64,000 nt of DNA from SOIA01 sp964348015. GTDB taxonomy: Bacteria; Acidobacteriota; Aminicenantia; Aminicenantales; Aminicenantaceae. This document shows positions 53,733 through 62,299 of the stretch, one piece after another. A program made the position numbers and the translations under genes. The notes under the pieces are model-generated. The model searched no databases. It saw nothing but the letters and a program-made list of their open reading frames with translations, and was not told the origin of the DNA. How positions within the stretch are numbered: position 1 is the stretch's first letter; each line of letters starts with the position of its first letter. The DNA lies in the NCBI GenBank assembly GCA_964348015.1, contig CAYGBC010000039.1:1-64000 (forward strand), in the 5' to 3' direction.

Positions 53733-54326
53733 TCAAGTAGGACCGGGATTCTCATTTTTTTCCTCTTGGAGGATCCAGTCGACCGCATCCAACAGAGTTT
53801 TCGCCACGTAAGCAAGCTCCACACCCCTGTCTTTAAGCTTGGGCAACGATTCCTCGCCGAATCCTGTGAGGCAGAGAATGGGCCTGGCTTTGATATTCAA
53901 GCCAAACAGGATGTCTTCCACCTTGTCCCCTACCATATAGGATTTTTTTGTGTCAATGTTGAGGTCCTTGGCGGCCTTGAGGGCCATGCCAGGATTGGGC
54001 TTGCGGCACTGGCAGTCATCCCTGTATTGGGGATCAGGAGAGAAAAGGTAATGCGGGCAGTAGTAGATGCCGTCGAAATGAGCGTGATGCTGAGCGAAAG
54101 AGTCCTTTAATCTATGGTGAATGTCGCGGAGGTCATTTTCCTGGATGAGTCCTCTTCCGATGCCAGATTGGTTGGTCACGATAACGGTGAGCAGCCCGGC
54201 GTCGTTCAATTTTCTGATGGCTTCGAAGCTGTAGGGAAAGACCTCGATAGAATGAAAAGAACGAGGATAGCCCACGTCTCGGTTTATGGTTCCGTCTCTG
54301 TCGAGAAACACCGCTTTCTTTTTCAC
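53733..54326 (-). CDS. gmhB: D-glycero-beta-D-manno-heptose-1,7-bisphosphate 7-phosphatase
   Basis: A 197-residue HAD-superfamily phosphatase with FLDRDGTINRDVGY (nucleophile Asp), TNQSGIGRGL and KKSYMVGDKVEDI. The zinc-binding CPH ... CQCRKPNPGM pattern is specific to GmhB/histidinol-phosphatase types. It removes the C7 phosphate in ADP-heptose synthesis. It overlaps waaF by 4 nt, which supports an LPS inner-core role. The usual partners gmhA and hldE are not in this window. Confidence 0.93.
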   Translation of the reverse strand: MKKKAVFLDRDGTINRDVGYPRSFHSIEVFPYSFEAIRKLNDAGLLTVIVTNQSGIGRGLIQENDLRDIHHRLKDSFAQHHAHFDGIYYCPHYLFSPDPQYRDDCQCRKPNPGMALKAAKDLNIDTKKSYMVGDKVEDILFGLNIKARPILCLTGFGEESLPKLKDRGVELAYVAKTLLDAVDWILQEEKNENPGPT

Positions 54327-55327
54327 CCTAAAAATCCTTGACAGGCCTTAAAGACTTCCTCGGACGAAATATGTCGCATGCACCTGTGGTCAAACGGACA
54401 CTCTCTATAGCGGCACGGCCAGCAGGGGACGTCTTTCTTCATAACAACTGCCGGCTCCTGGTAAGGTCCGGTCACGCTCGGATCCGTCGGCCCGAACACG
54501 GCAACAACAGGGATTTTCAGAGCATTGGCCATGTGCATCGGCCCAGAATCATTGGTTATGAAAAGGTCGGACTGGCTGATCAATCCAGCGAACATCCTCA
54601 AGCTTGTCTGTCCCATCAGGTCGATGGGCTTGTGAGCCATGAGGGATGAAATGGACTCCGCCAACCCTTTCTCCTCCCCAGATCCGGTGAGGAGAACCGT
54701 GGCTTTGTTCTGGTCCTGAAGTAAACTTCCGAGCTCCGCAAACCGTTCCACGGGCCATCTTTTCGCAGGCCCGTAGGATGCCCCCGGATTGAGGATGATC
54801 AGCGGATGATTGCGGTTCACTCCGAGAGAAAGAAGCCGCTCTCTGGCATTCTTTTTTTCCTCTTTAGTGAGAGGGAGAAAAAGAGAGGAGAGGCCAGACT
54901 TGAAACCTAGCCCTGAGACCAGAACCTTGTAGTAATCTGCTTGGTGAAAGGAGTTTTTAAGCATTTTTGTGGAAATCTTCTTTGTCAGAAGAAAGCCCCG
55001 TCCGTCTCTCGAATATCCCCATCTTTCAGGAATTTTAGCGAGGTAAAAAAGAAAAGCGGACGCAAAGGAGTTCGTCAAAAGCACTCCCGCGTCAAAAGCG
55101 AACGTTTTTATTGTGTTTGCGGATTTTCTCAGACTCTTGAGGCCGTCCGCATCGGGAAGCAGAATCGTCCCTTTGATGAAATCGTGGGAGAGGAAGATGT
55201 CTCGAACCCATTCTTTGGTGGCCACCCAGAACTGGGCCTTTGGAAAGTTTTGACTCAGGCTTTGGATCGACGGAAGAGCGAGCACGGAATCCCCGATCCA
55301 ATTGGGGGCGCGGACGAGAATCTTCAT
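54323..55327 (-). CDS. waaF: ADP-heptose--LPS heptosyltransferase II
   Basis: A 334-residue GT9 family glycosyltransferase adding heptose to the LPS inner core. It begins MKILVRAPNWIGDSVLALPS and has LILNPGASYGPAKRWPVERFAEL and DLFITNDSGPMHMANALKIPVVAVFGPTDP-like segments typical of WaaF. The motif CWPCRYRECPFDHRCM near the C-terminus is family-specific. Its presence with gmhB implies a heptose-containing LPS core. Confidence 0.92.
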   Translation of the reverse strand: MKILVRAPNWIGDSVLALPSIQSLSQNFPKAQFWVATKEWVRDIFLSHDFIKGTILLPDADGLKSLRKSANTIKTFAFDAGVLLTNSFASAFLFYLAKIPERWGYSRDGRGFLLTKKISTKMLKNSFHQADYYKVLVSGLGFKSGLSSLFLPLTKEEKKNARERLLSLGVNRNHPLIILNPGASYGPAKRWPVERFAELGSLLQDQNKATVLLTGSGEEKGLAESISSLMAHKPIDLMGQTSLRMFAGLISQSDLFITNDSGPMHMANALKIPVVAVFGPTDPSVTGPYQEPAVVMKKDVPCWPCRYRECPFDHRCMRHISSEEVFKACQGFLG

Positions 55328-55382
55328 GCCCCTAATTTTATGCCCTATTGACGATCATGTCAAAGGAAGGGCTGGAGGGAGA

Positions 55383-55649
55383 CTATCGAGAGTCTTCTTT
55401 GCTCTTGGCGGCTTCTTTCTTTTCGCTTTTTTTCTTTTTTCTGGGTTTTTCTTCTTTCTCTTTTTTCTTTTTTTTCGCGTAATCGGTGATGTAGAAACCG
55501 CTGCCTTTGAATTGTATGGCGGGTGCGGAAAGAATCTTTTTCAGCTTTCCGCCGCACGCCGGGCATTCTGCTGGAGGGGGATCGCTGACTTTCTGAATGA
55601 CCTCAAGAACGGAAGCGCATTTGAGACACTTGTATTCATAGAGCGGCAT
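55383..55649 (-). CDS. FmdB family zinc-ribbon protein
   Basis: An 88-residue protein starting MPLYEYKCLKCASVLEV, with a CxxC ... CxxC zinc ribbon (CLKC, CPACGGKLKKILSAP) and the FKGSGFYITDYA segment of the FmdB family. The last 30 residues are almost only Lys, Glu and Arg. FmdB proteins are putative regulators of unknown target. It is likely the first gene of a run into waaF, 55 nt away. Confidence 0.9.
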   Translation of the reverse strand: MPLYEYKCLKCASVLEVIQKVSDPPPAECPACGGKLKKILSAPAIQFKGSGFYITDYAKKKKKEKEEKPRKKKKSEKKEAAKSKEDSR

Positions 55650-55818
55650 TGTTCATCCTGCGGTGGATGGATTCAGGCCTAGACATTTGAATTTGAGTGT
55701 AGAGGATCGCATCTTTTTCTTGAACTCTCCCAGTGTTTTTTCCTGTCTGCCGTCATATATGTCTGGAAGTCTCAGTCTTGGTCTTCATGAAGTGTTTCCC
55801 TTCGCGGGGAAAAGCTGT

Positions 55819-57252
55819 TCAATGGAAAACGATAGCTTCGAAGATGAAAATCTCTGCTCCCGATTTCCAGGAGTTCTTCGAAAGCCCCGCTTTTAAACAG
55901 GCCTGAGCGAGGTATTCCTCCCGCGACCAGTTGTTCTCCACTGGAACCTGAGGAAGAAGAAGCCCCTTGTTATCTCCCTTGGATATGATGAGTCCGTGCC
56001 TCCCGACTTCGATCAACTGAGGATTGTGTATTTTTTGGGGCGTCGTGAGCACCGAGATTTCAATTTCAAGGTCTTCGAGCTCGTCATCCGAAACAGGGAG
56101 GAACCGGGAGTCTCGACAGGCGGCGTAGATGGCCGCGCGGATGACGGATTCGTACAGCGGGAAAACAGGCTCTGTAAACCCTATACAGCCCCTGAGGCGA
56201 CCGTTTTTCTTGAGAGTCACAAAGGCCCCTTTTTGAGACAGCAAGTTCGGGTCCTGAGTGGTGTATTCAATGATCTTTTTTTCTCTGATGAACAGGTCAA
56301 TGGCTGAACCGGCCAGCTGGAGAAGCTCTTTTTTCTCTTCCTTGGATAGGCGGAACGGGGGAGATGGGTTTTTACGATAGAGGGCGGCAGCAAGATATCC
56401 AACGACCTGTGATTGGGGGCCTCCCGAATCGGAGGAGTCGGCATACTCGAGAATTTCGATTCCTGCCTCCCCTCGGTCTTGGGCATACAGAAGAGCCGTG
56501 ACCACCGGGCTTCCTCCACACATGATATTCTCTCCCCTGCCAAGCTTTCGGATGAGAGTGTCGGTCTTGAAAGACTGAATGAGCGCGATTGTATCGGAGT
56601 CAGTTTTGTTGGCTTTGTGTTTGGGAAAGAAATGGGAGAGGTCCGTGGAGGCAATGACCAGGGCATTTTTGCCGGGCAGGACTTTTGACAGAGCGCGAGC
56701 CAGAGAGGTGATGGTCTTCCGGGACTGATACCCCATGACTATGGGTACGATTTTTGCCTCTGGGAGAGTTTTCTGGATGAAAGGGACTTGCACTTCGAGT
56801 GAGTGCTCCTGCGTGTGGGCCTGAGGCACGTATCCGAATCCTGAGGCTTCCGCAAGCTCTGAGGCCAGCTCTTCATCCACTTCAACAGCTCCTAAGGGAG
56901 TTTCGTAGGCGCCTTTGGGATAGATCGAGCATCCGTCGAATCCGTATCTGTGGGAAGGGCCGATGATGACGACCGTCCGAAATGCTTTTCCCTGCACAAG
57001 GCTGTAGGAATGAGCGGCCACCTGCCCGGAATAGACATATCCCGCATGAGGGGCAATCAGAGACAGGAGTTCTCCTGGAGGAAGCGTTTTTTTCCCGGCC
57101 TTTCGGAGAAAGCCGTCGATTTGAACAGAAAGCCTTTCTGGATCACTGTCATAAAACAGCCCCGCGACGGTCGGTTTCCTCGTTCCCTGAGGCCACAGGA
57201 AGGAAACACAGATTAAAAGAGAAAGAATGAGGACGCGTGTGTTTTTTCTCAT
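55819..57252 (-). CDS. Exported Memo-AMMECR1 fusion (AmmeMemoRadiSam systems B and A)
   Basis: A 477-residue protein fusing two domains that are usually separate. A signal-like hydrophobic start (RVLILSLLICVSFLW) is followed by a Memo domain (about residues 25-295). Its residues matching the metal site are IAPHAGYVYSG (His69), GPSHRYG (His101) and ENIMCGGSPV (Cys245). The AMMECR1 domain (about 300-477) has GAFVTLKKNGRLRGCIGF and PVSDDELEDLEIEISVLT. In many prokaryotes Memo, AMMECR1 and a radical-SAM protein form a conserved trio of unproven function; Memo binds copper or iron in eukaryotes. No radical-SAM gene is adjacent here. Confidence 0.9.
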   Translation of the reverse strand: MRKNTRVLILSLLICVSFLWPQGTRKPTVAGLFYDSDPERLSVQIDGFLRKAGKKTLPPGELLSLIAPHAGYVYSGQVAAHSYSLVQGKAFRTVVIIGPSHRYGFDGCSIYPKGAYETPLGAVEVDEELASELAEASGFGYVPQAHTQEHSLEVQVPFIQKTLPEAKIVPIVMGYQSRKTITSLARALSKVLPGKNALVIASTDLSHFFPKHKANKTDSDTIALIQSFKTDTLIRKLGRGENIMCGGSPVVTALLYAQDRGEAGIEILEYADSSDSGGPQSQVVGYLAAALYRKNPSPPFRLSKEEKKELLQLAGSAIDLFIREKKIIEYTTQDPNLLSQKGAFVTLKKNGRLRGCIGFTEPVFPLYESVIRAAIYAACRDSRFLPVSDDELEDLEIEISVLTTPQKIHNPQLIEVGRHGLIISKGDNKGLLLPQVPVENNWSREEYLAQACLKAGLSKNSWKSGAEIFIFEAIVFH

Positions 57253-57284
57253 CTCTTTGGTTTCAGATGCGGAGTTACAGAAAA

Positions 57285-57313
57285 AATATACAAAGAAACC
57301 AGAGAAAAATCAA
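57285..57313 (-). promoter_or_regulatory. Promoter of the Memo-AMMECR1 gene
   Basis: On the minus strand TTGATT (57308-57313), 17 nt, TATATT (57285-57290). Start point near 57278, about 26 nt before the ATG at 57252. It is divergent from the promoter at 57340. Confidence 0.6.
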
Positions 57314-57339
57314 CTGAGCGCATTTATTTTTCGTTTGTG

Positions 57340-57366
57340 TTGACATTTTTTCGTGTTTCATATAAT
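57340..57366 (+). promoter_or_regulatory. Promoter of the 44-residue membrane protein gene
   Basis: TTGACA (57340-57345) and TATAAT (57361-57366), both perfect, but only 15 nt apart, shorter than usual. Start point near 57373, then AAGGGAAGG and the ATG at 57386. Confidence 0.6.
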
Positions 57367-57385
57367 AATTTAAGGGAAGGTCACG

Positions 57386-57520
57386 ATGAGAGATCTTTTC
57401 AAAACTCTGTTGCTCGTCCTTTCCGCATCTGCCGCTTTCATTATCGGCTTCTACGTCGGTGGGGAGAAAGTGAAGACTCGGATCCCGGACTTTCAGGAAG
57501 ATACAGAGCAAAACAGATAA
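57386..57520 (+). CDS. 44-residue single-helix membrane protein
   Basis: A short gene supported by an AAGGGAAGG ribosome site 5 nt before the ATG and its own promoter. The product MRDLFKTLLLVLSASAAFII begins with one membrane helix, then a Gly-Gly turn (GFYVGGEKVKTR) and an acidic tail (DFQEDTEQNR). I do not recognise a family. Its size and layout resemble small membrane regulators. It precedes another small membrane protein gene (57709), which has a separate promoter, and both lead into the lolB-ispE-prs set. Confidence 0.6.
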   Translation: MRDLFKTLLLVLSASAAFIIGFYVGGEKVKTRIPDFQEDTEQNR

Positions 57521-57625
57521 ATCCTCCCTCCTGCATGTGTTTCCCCTTTAATCCAATCTTTTCTATTTTGACTCCGAAGAGCTTTCCTGAACGGATTTAA
57601 GAGGGTTCGCGGGATTTTCTCTTGT

Positions 57626-57654
57626 TTGACTAAATCCGGAGGCGGGAATATAAT
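57626..57654 (+). promoter_or_regulatory. Promoter of the KTEDYGFSL-repeat protein gene and possibly lolB-ispE
   Basis: TTGACT (57626-57631), 17 nt, TATAAT (57649-57654): 5/6 and 6/6. Start point near 57661, leader about 48 nt to the ATG at 57709. Confidence 0.7.
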
Positions 57655-57708
57655 GAAACTTAATCCATACAGGAGAAGTCAAGAAGAAAATCGTTTTTGA
57701 GGCATACA

Positions 57709-58050
57709 ATGCGCTGGGGATATTACGGCATTCTGATAATCTTTGTCGCGTTCTTCCTCCTTTTGGTGTTGAGCCCTAATCTGTCTTGTTTCGGAAAAAG
57801 ACTGAAGTCCCCGTTCTATCCTCTTTTCCGCAGGAAAAAGAGAGCCAAGAAGATCAAGACCGAGGATTACGGTTTTTCTCTTGTGGATAAGGGGGACAAA
57901 CAAAAGTCCGTGGAGAGACGGCAGAGCAAGTCCGCACACCGCCACGAGACTCCATCTCAAAAAGACGATATAAAGAAGAAACCGGGGACACGGAAGAAGA
58001 AGTTGAAGACCGAAGATTATGGTTTTTCCCTTGCAGATGATGACAAATGA
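57709..58050 (+). CDS. Small membrane protein with a duplicated KTEDYGFSL motif
   Basis: The start is the ATG at 57709, with GAGG 6 nt upstream (57699-57702); a TTG at 57697 contains that ribosome site and is rejected. The 113-residue product has one N-terminal membrane helix (YGILIIFVAFFLLLVLSP) and a long, basic cytosolic or periplasmic tail. The motif KTEDYGFSLVDKGDK recurs as KTEDYGFSLADDDK at the C-terminus, 50 residues later; the two DNA copies differ at several third positions, so the duplication is old and kept at the protein level. No known family. The next gene (lolB-like) follows. Confidence 0.6.
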   Translation: MRWGYYGILIIFVAFFLLLVLSPNLSCFGKRLKSPFYPLFRRKKRAKKIKTEDYGFSLVDKGDKQKSVERRQSKSAHRHETPSQKDDIKKKPGTRKKKLKTEDYGFSLADDDK

Positions 58051-58260
58051 GCCGTGACAAGAGAACCTCAGAAAAGGAGAGAAACCTTCGATCGTCATCC
58101 TGGACGGAGAACAGAGGCTTCTGAGGCCGGCAGGCATCTCTATCTGCCACCGCGTTCTTCGTCTCGGCTCGATGTCAAAAACCCCACAGGCCAAGGAGGA
58201 TTCCATAAAGCTTCGGGAGGCATGGCTTCGCCGCGAGAGGATTCAGGAAGCCGGGAAGAC

Positions 58261-59007
58261 ATGAATCAGACGTTCGAAAGAACACATCCGAGGCCCCCCC
58301 TGTGCGGCGTGTTGAAATTCTCTCTGTTCATGGGCGTGGCGCTTGTTCTTCTTGTGTTTGCCGGCTGCAGGCCTTCCGGCGTCCTTCTCCACCCTGTTCC
58401 TGCTCAGATCGATAGAATTGAGGGGCATGCATCACTCCGAATTGCGAACGAACAGGGCTCAGCCCGATCAAAATTCTCATTTCTGTTCCAGCTGCCTCAG
58501 CAAGGACGCATCGAAGTTACCGACGCCCTGTTGGGCAGAACTCTCTACCAGATTATCATGGACTGCGACAGAGCGGTCTTTGCGCTCCCGTCAAAAAAAG
58601 TGTATTGGGAAGGAGAAGAGGAAGAGATCATAAACACTTTTCTGGGCTTTAAGTTGAATTTGGAGGAGATGGTCAGCCTCATAAGAGGAGAATGGGAGGA
58701 AGGCGAGGGTGAACAGGAAGACGAAAAAAACACGGAGAGATGGGTTTTGAACAAGGACGAGGCGGGTCGAATCGCGGGCGGAAGGCGAGGGGATTTGAGC
58801 TTTGAGGTCAAGGAGTTTCTCTCGAATTCTGGATTGCCTCGTATCCTGCTTTTCCAACACCCTTTGAACTCTGGGCGTCTGAAGATACTCCGGGTCGATT
58901 TCAACAGGCCCGTCAAAAAAAAGAATGCTTTTTCATTTGACTTTCTGGCACGTTATCAACGGGTGAGCTGGGAAGAGATGGAGAAGATTTTGGCCGATGA
59001 ATATTAG
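58261..59007 (+). CDS. LolB-like outer-membrane lipoprotein
   Basis: The start is the ATG at 58261, with GGGAAG just upstream. The same frame runs back to 58054 without a stop, but that part is polar and has no ribosome site. The 248-residue product has a lipoprotein signal ending VFAGC (Cys36) and a beta-rich body (GHASLRIANEQGSARSKFSF, GRIEVTDALLGRTLYQII) typical of the LolB/LolA-like half-barrel fold. An acidic insert (EEGEGEQEDEKN) is specific to it. LolB receives lipoproteins from LolA and inserts them into the outer membrane. The order lolB-ispE-prs matches E. coli, which supports the call. Confidence 0.7.
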   Translation: MNQTFERTHPRPPLCGVLKFSLFMGVALVLLVFAGCRPSGVLLHPVPAQIDRIEGHASLRIANEQGSARSKFSFLFQLPQQGRIEVTDALLGRTLYQIIMDCDRAVFALPSKKVYWEGEEEEIINTFLGFKLNLEEMVSLIRGEWEEGEGEQEDEKNTERWVLNKDEAGRIAGGRRGDLSFEVKEFLSNSGLPRILLFQHPLNSGRLKILRVDFNRPVKKKNAFSFDFLARYQRVSWEEMEKILADEY

Positions 59008-59853
59008 GTCCTTTGCCAAGATCAACCTGGGATTGGAGGTCATCGGAAAGCGGGAGGATGGCTACCATGAGGTCAGAACACTCCTGCAGACAGTCAGCCT
59101 TCACGATACTCTGGAATTTCGCTCTGTTCCGGAGGATAGGATTATCCTCATTGGGGACGACCGGGCGATCTCATGGGGAAAAGAAAACCTGATTTACAGG
59201 GCGGCCCTTCTTCTTAAAGAGCGGCTCGGCGTTTCCAAGGGCGTGGAGATCCGCGTCACCAAGACGATTCCTGCCGGGAAAGGCTTGGGAGGAGGGAGCA
59301 GCAACGCCGCCATGACTCTTTATGCGTTGAATAGGATGTGGAGTCTGGGGCTTGAAAAAGAGGTTCTCGTCGATCTCGGCAAGACATTAGGAGCGGATGT
59401 CCCGTTTTTTTTTGAAGGGGGATTATGTCTGGGAACGGGAAAAGGAGACGAGGTCGCCCCGGTGAACGAGCTGGAGCCCCTGTTTTGTCTCCTGATCCTG
59501 CCAGAGTTTTCAATCTCCACGGCATCGGTTTACGGACAGCTTCAGTTCTCCTTGACTTCACACGGTAAAGACAGTAAAATTATCAAGTTTTTAGACAGCA
59601 GAGTGCTTGGTTCTCTGGAGAACGAGTTAGAAGAGACGGTTTTCCGTCTTTACCCTCAACTCAGCGAGATTAAGAGCCTTTTTCGAGGATACGGATCAGA
59701 ATTGTCCTTGGTCAGTGGGACAGGCTCAGCCGTTTTCGGGCTGTTTTCAGAAAGAGTAGAGGCCGAAAAAGTGCTCAAGAGGCTCGAACAAAGCTATCCA
59801 TCGCTTCTCGTGGAGCTGTTGCCTCGAGAGCGATACAGGAAGAATTTCGGGTC

Positions 59854-59863
<10 letters not shown>
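58997..59863 (+). CDS. ispE: 4-diphosphocytidyl-2-C-methyl-D-erythritol kinase
   Basis: A 288-residue GHMP kinase of the MEP isoprenoid pathway. It starts MNIRSFAKINLGLEVIGKRE and has the ATP-binding loop PAGKGLGGGSSNAAMTLYAL, the FFEGGLCLGTGKGDEV segment and the C-terminal VSGTGSAVFGLFS. It overlaps the lolB-like gene by 11 nt. Its stop codon TAG (59861-59863) lies within the tRNA-Gln gene that follows, so the last three codons (GGG, GTG, TAG) overlap the tRNA. Confidence 0.95.
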
Positions 59864-59928
<65 letters not shown>

Positions 59929-59965
59929 AAAGTGAATGAAGAACTCCCTTCAAAAAGGAGTGCGG

Positions 59966-60913
59966 ATGAGAAAAGAGAATACGATGAAAGTGTTTGCAGG
60001 ATCCTCTGTTCCGGCTTTGGCGGAAGAGGTCGCCGGTTTCCTCAAAGTGGACCTGGGAAAATGCGTCCTTGAACGGTTCAGTGACGGAGAAATACACTTT
60101 TACATTGATGAGAATGTCCGGGGAGAGGATGTCTTTATCATACAATCCGGTACGAATGACGCCAACTTCCACATGATGGAGCTCTTCATCATGCTCGATG
60201 CCTTCAAACGTGCTTCCGCGGAGCGAATCACGGCTGTGATTCCCTACTACTGCTATGCGCGCCAGGATTGGAAGGATCGACCGAGGGTCCCGATATCCGC
60301 AAGGCTCGTCGCTGATTTGCTGGAGGCTGCCGGGGCAGCGCGGATTCTAACGATGGACCTCCATTCCCCGCAGATCCAAGGATTTTTCTCGGTTCCCGTG
60401 GACAACTTGAGGGCCGCACCAGTTTTGGCCAACTACTTGCAGAACCTGGAGCTTGAAGATTTAACTGTCGTTTCACCTGATGCTGGAGGTGTGGGGCGGG
60501 CCAGAGTTTTTGCGAAGAGAATGTCTGCTGAATTAGCGATCATAGATAAGCGGAGACCTGCACCGAACGAGGCCAAGGTCCTTCATGTCATCGGCGATGT
60601 CAGGGGCCGTGATGTGGTTATCCTGGATGACATGGTGGATACAGGAGGGACTCTTGTCCAGACCGTCGATGCCCTGAAAAAAGAGGGGGCCAGAAAGGTG
60701 TATGCGGCGTGCAGTCATGCGGTGCTTTCTGGGCAGGCGGTTGAAAAGATAGAGAGCTCAGAGCTAGAGAAGTTGATCGTGACCAACACGATTCCGCTGA
60801 GAAAAAAAGCGGAATCCTCCAAGAAATTCGCAGCTCTCTCTGTTGCCCCGCTTTTTGGAGAGGCCATAAAAAGGATCAATAAAGGGTACTCAGTGAGTTC
60901 CTTATTTGTTTAA
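59966..60913 (+). CDS. prs: Ribose-phosphate pyrophosphokinase (PRPP synthetase)
   Basis: The start is the ATG at 59966, with AAGGAG 5 nt upstream; an in-frame start at 59936 has no such site and lies just after the tRNA. The 315-residue class I enzyme makes PRPP from ribose-5-phosphate and ATP. It has the FSDGEIHFYIDENVRGEDVF region, YYCYARQDWKDRPRVPIS (the usual basic residue after RQD is Trp here), DLHSPQIQGFF and the PRPP loop VVILDDMVDTGGTL. It is followed by rplY and pth. Confidence 0.96.
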   Translation: MRKENTMKVFAGSSVPALAEEVAGFLKVDLGKCVLERFSDGEIHFYIDENVRGEDVFIIQSGTNDANFHMMELFIMLDAFKRASAERITAVIPYYCYARQDWKDRPRVPISARLVADLLEAAGAARILTMDLHSPQIQGFFSVPVDNLRAAPVLANYLQNLELEDLTVVSPDAGGVGRARVFAKRMSAELAIIDKRRPAPNEAKVLHVIGDVRGRDVVILDDMVDTGGTLVQTVDALKKEGARKVYAACSHAVLSGQAVEKIESSELEKLIVTNTIPLRKKAESSKKFAALSVAPLFGEAIKRINKGYSVSSLFV

Positions 60914-60925
60914 GGAGAAAGTAAG

Positions 60926-61648
60926 ATGAGTTTTAAGATAAAAGGCGAAAAACGGGAAGCGTTTGGAAAGAACGCCTCTCGCCGATTGAGACGGAACGGG
61001 ATGGTTCCCATCATTCTTTATGGAGCGAAGGATGTCAACGTTCCTCTGACCTTGGACAAGAAGGATATTTTTCAAATATTAAGGTCTGAGTCTGGAGAAA
61101 ACACTGTATTTGAAGTGACGTTCAATTCGGAGACGAGGAATGCGATGATCAAGGATCTTCAGAGGAATCCAGTCACGGATGAGATCATCCATGTGGACCT
61201 GATTCAGATCGCCCTGGACAAGGTCGTCCGAGTGTCAGTTCCGGTGGTCACAGTCGGGGATGCGATCGGCGTCAAAACAGAAGGCGGATTTGTTGACTTC
61301 ATCACTCGAGAGATCGAAGTCGAATGTCTGCCCAAGGACATTCCTGAGCAAATCGAGATAGACATCAGTGAGCTTCATCTCCGGCAGTCCTTTAAAGTCG
61401 AAGAGGCCGTTCTCCCCGATGAAATCAAACTGATAAGCGACCCCGAGGCCATTCTGGTCCACATCGAAGAACCGTCCAAGGAAGAAGAGATAGAGGTGGA
61501 AGAGGAAGAGGAGGAAGTGATTGGCGAAGAGGAAGAGCCCGAAATCATCAAGAAGGAGAAACCAGAGGAAGAAAAAGAAGAGAAGAAAGAGGAAGCCAAA
61601 GAAAGAGAGGAAAAGAAAGACGAAAAAAAAGAAGAGAAGAAGGAGTGA
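60926..61648 (+). CDS. rplY: 50S ribosomal protein L25 (CTC/TL5 form) with Lys/Glu-rich tail
   Basis: A 240-residue 5S-rRNA-binding protein of the long CTC/TL5 class. The N-terminal L25 domain (FKIKGEKREAFGKNASRRLR, GMVPIILYGAK) is followed by the beta-rich C-terminal domain (VSVPVVTVGDAIGVKTEGGF, EVECLPKDIPEQIEIDIS). From about residue 188 the protein is a run of Glu and Lys only, nearly 55 residues long. The prs-rplY-pth order is common. Confidence 0.94.
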   Translation: MSFKIKGEKREAFGKNASRRLRRNGMVPIILYGAKDVNVPLTLDKKDIFQILRSESGENTVFEVTFNSETRNAMIKDLQRNPVTDEIIHVDLIQIALDKVVRVSVPVVTVGDAIGVKTEGGFVDFITREIEVECLPKDIPEQIEIDISELHLRQSFKVEEAVLPDEIKLISDPEAILVHIEEPSKEEEIEVEEEEEEVIGEEEEPEIIKKEKPEEEKEEKKEEAKEREEKKDEKKEEKKE

Positions 61649-61651
61649 TAT

Positions 61652-62233
61652 GTGTGGGCTGTCGTGGGTCTGGGAAATCCTGGAAGGCGCTATTCCGGGA
61701 CAAGACATAATGCGGGCTTCCTGTTTGTGAGACGCATGGCGAAGGCGTGGAAGATGCGGCTGAAAAAAAGAAGGTTTTCATCCAAGATTGGCGAGATTGA
61801 AAGAAAGAACGAAAAGATCATGCTGGCTCTTCCACAGAATTACATGAACAACAGCGGAGTGGCGGTGAAACAAATTTTAGCAGGAAGGAATATTCAACCC
61901 GACAAACTCCTCGTTATCTATGACGACCTGGATATCCCTTTGGGGGAAATCAGGATTAGAAAAGGAGGAGGGCCGGGAACCCATAAAGGGATGGCCTCGA
62001 TTGTTCGTGAGATAGAAACGACAGAATTCCCGAGGATGAGGTTGGGCATAGGTCCTTTGCCCGATGGGGAAGATGCCGTGGATTACGTGCTCTCCCCTTT
62101 CGAGAAGAGGGAAGGCCCGCTTCTGGAAGACGGTTTCTCGAAAGCCCGGGAAGCCCTGGAGATGATCCTCGTCGGAGATGTGGAAGAGGCCATGAATACG
62201 TATAACCAGAGAGGAAAAACCGCGGCCGATTAA
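61652..62233 (+). CDS. pth: Peptidyl-tRNA hydrolase
   Basis: A 193-residue enzyme recycling peptidyl-tRNA. The GTG start at 61652 has GGAG at good spacing at the end of rplY. It has VVGLGNPGRRYSGTRHNAGF (catalytic His), LPQNYMNNSG (Asn) and YDDLDIPLGEIRIRKGGG (Asp). Normal length, 3 nt after rplY. Confidence 0.96.
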   Translation: MWAVVGLGNPGRRYSGTRHNAGFLFVRRMAKAWKMRLKKRRFSSKIGEIERKNEKIMLALPQNYMNNSGVAVKQILAGRNIQPDKLLVIYDDLDIPLGEIRIRKGGGPGTHKGMASIVREIETTEFPRMRLGIGPLPDGEDAVDYVLSPFEKREGPLLEDGFSKAREALEMILVGDVEEAMNTYNQRGKTAAD

Positions 62234-62244
62234 CAGTGAGATAA

Positions 62245-62277
62245 AGCTCCTTGTTCCTTCTCTAAGGAGAAGGAGCT
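62245..62277 (+). promoter_or_regulatory. Hairpin in the rpsF leader
   Basis: AGCTCCTT (62245-62252) pairs with AAGGAGCT (62270-62277), with a second TCCTT/AAGGA stem inside. There is no T-run, so it is not a plain terminator. It lies 22 nt before the rpsF start, where S6:S18 feedback sites are found in other bacteria, but the conserved CCG motif of those sites is not visible. Confidence 0.35.
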
Positions 62278-62299
62278 GTAAATCCATAAGGAGGTGTCA

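Noticed and set aside
57661..57708. Short coding start after AGGAGAAG upstream of 57709
   Set aside because: No start codon follows the ribosome-site-like sequence at a usable distance.
58054..58260. N-terminal extension of the lolB-like gene
   Set aside because: The extension is polar, lacks a ribosome site, and would bury the lipoprotein signal 100 residues inside the protein.
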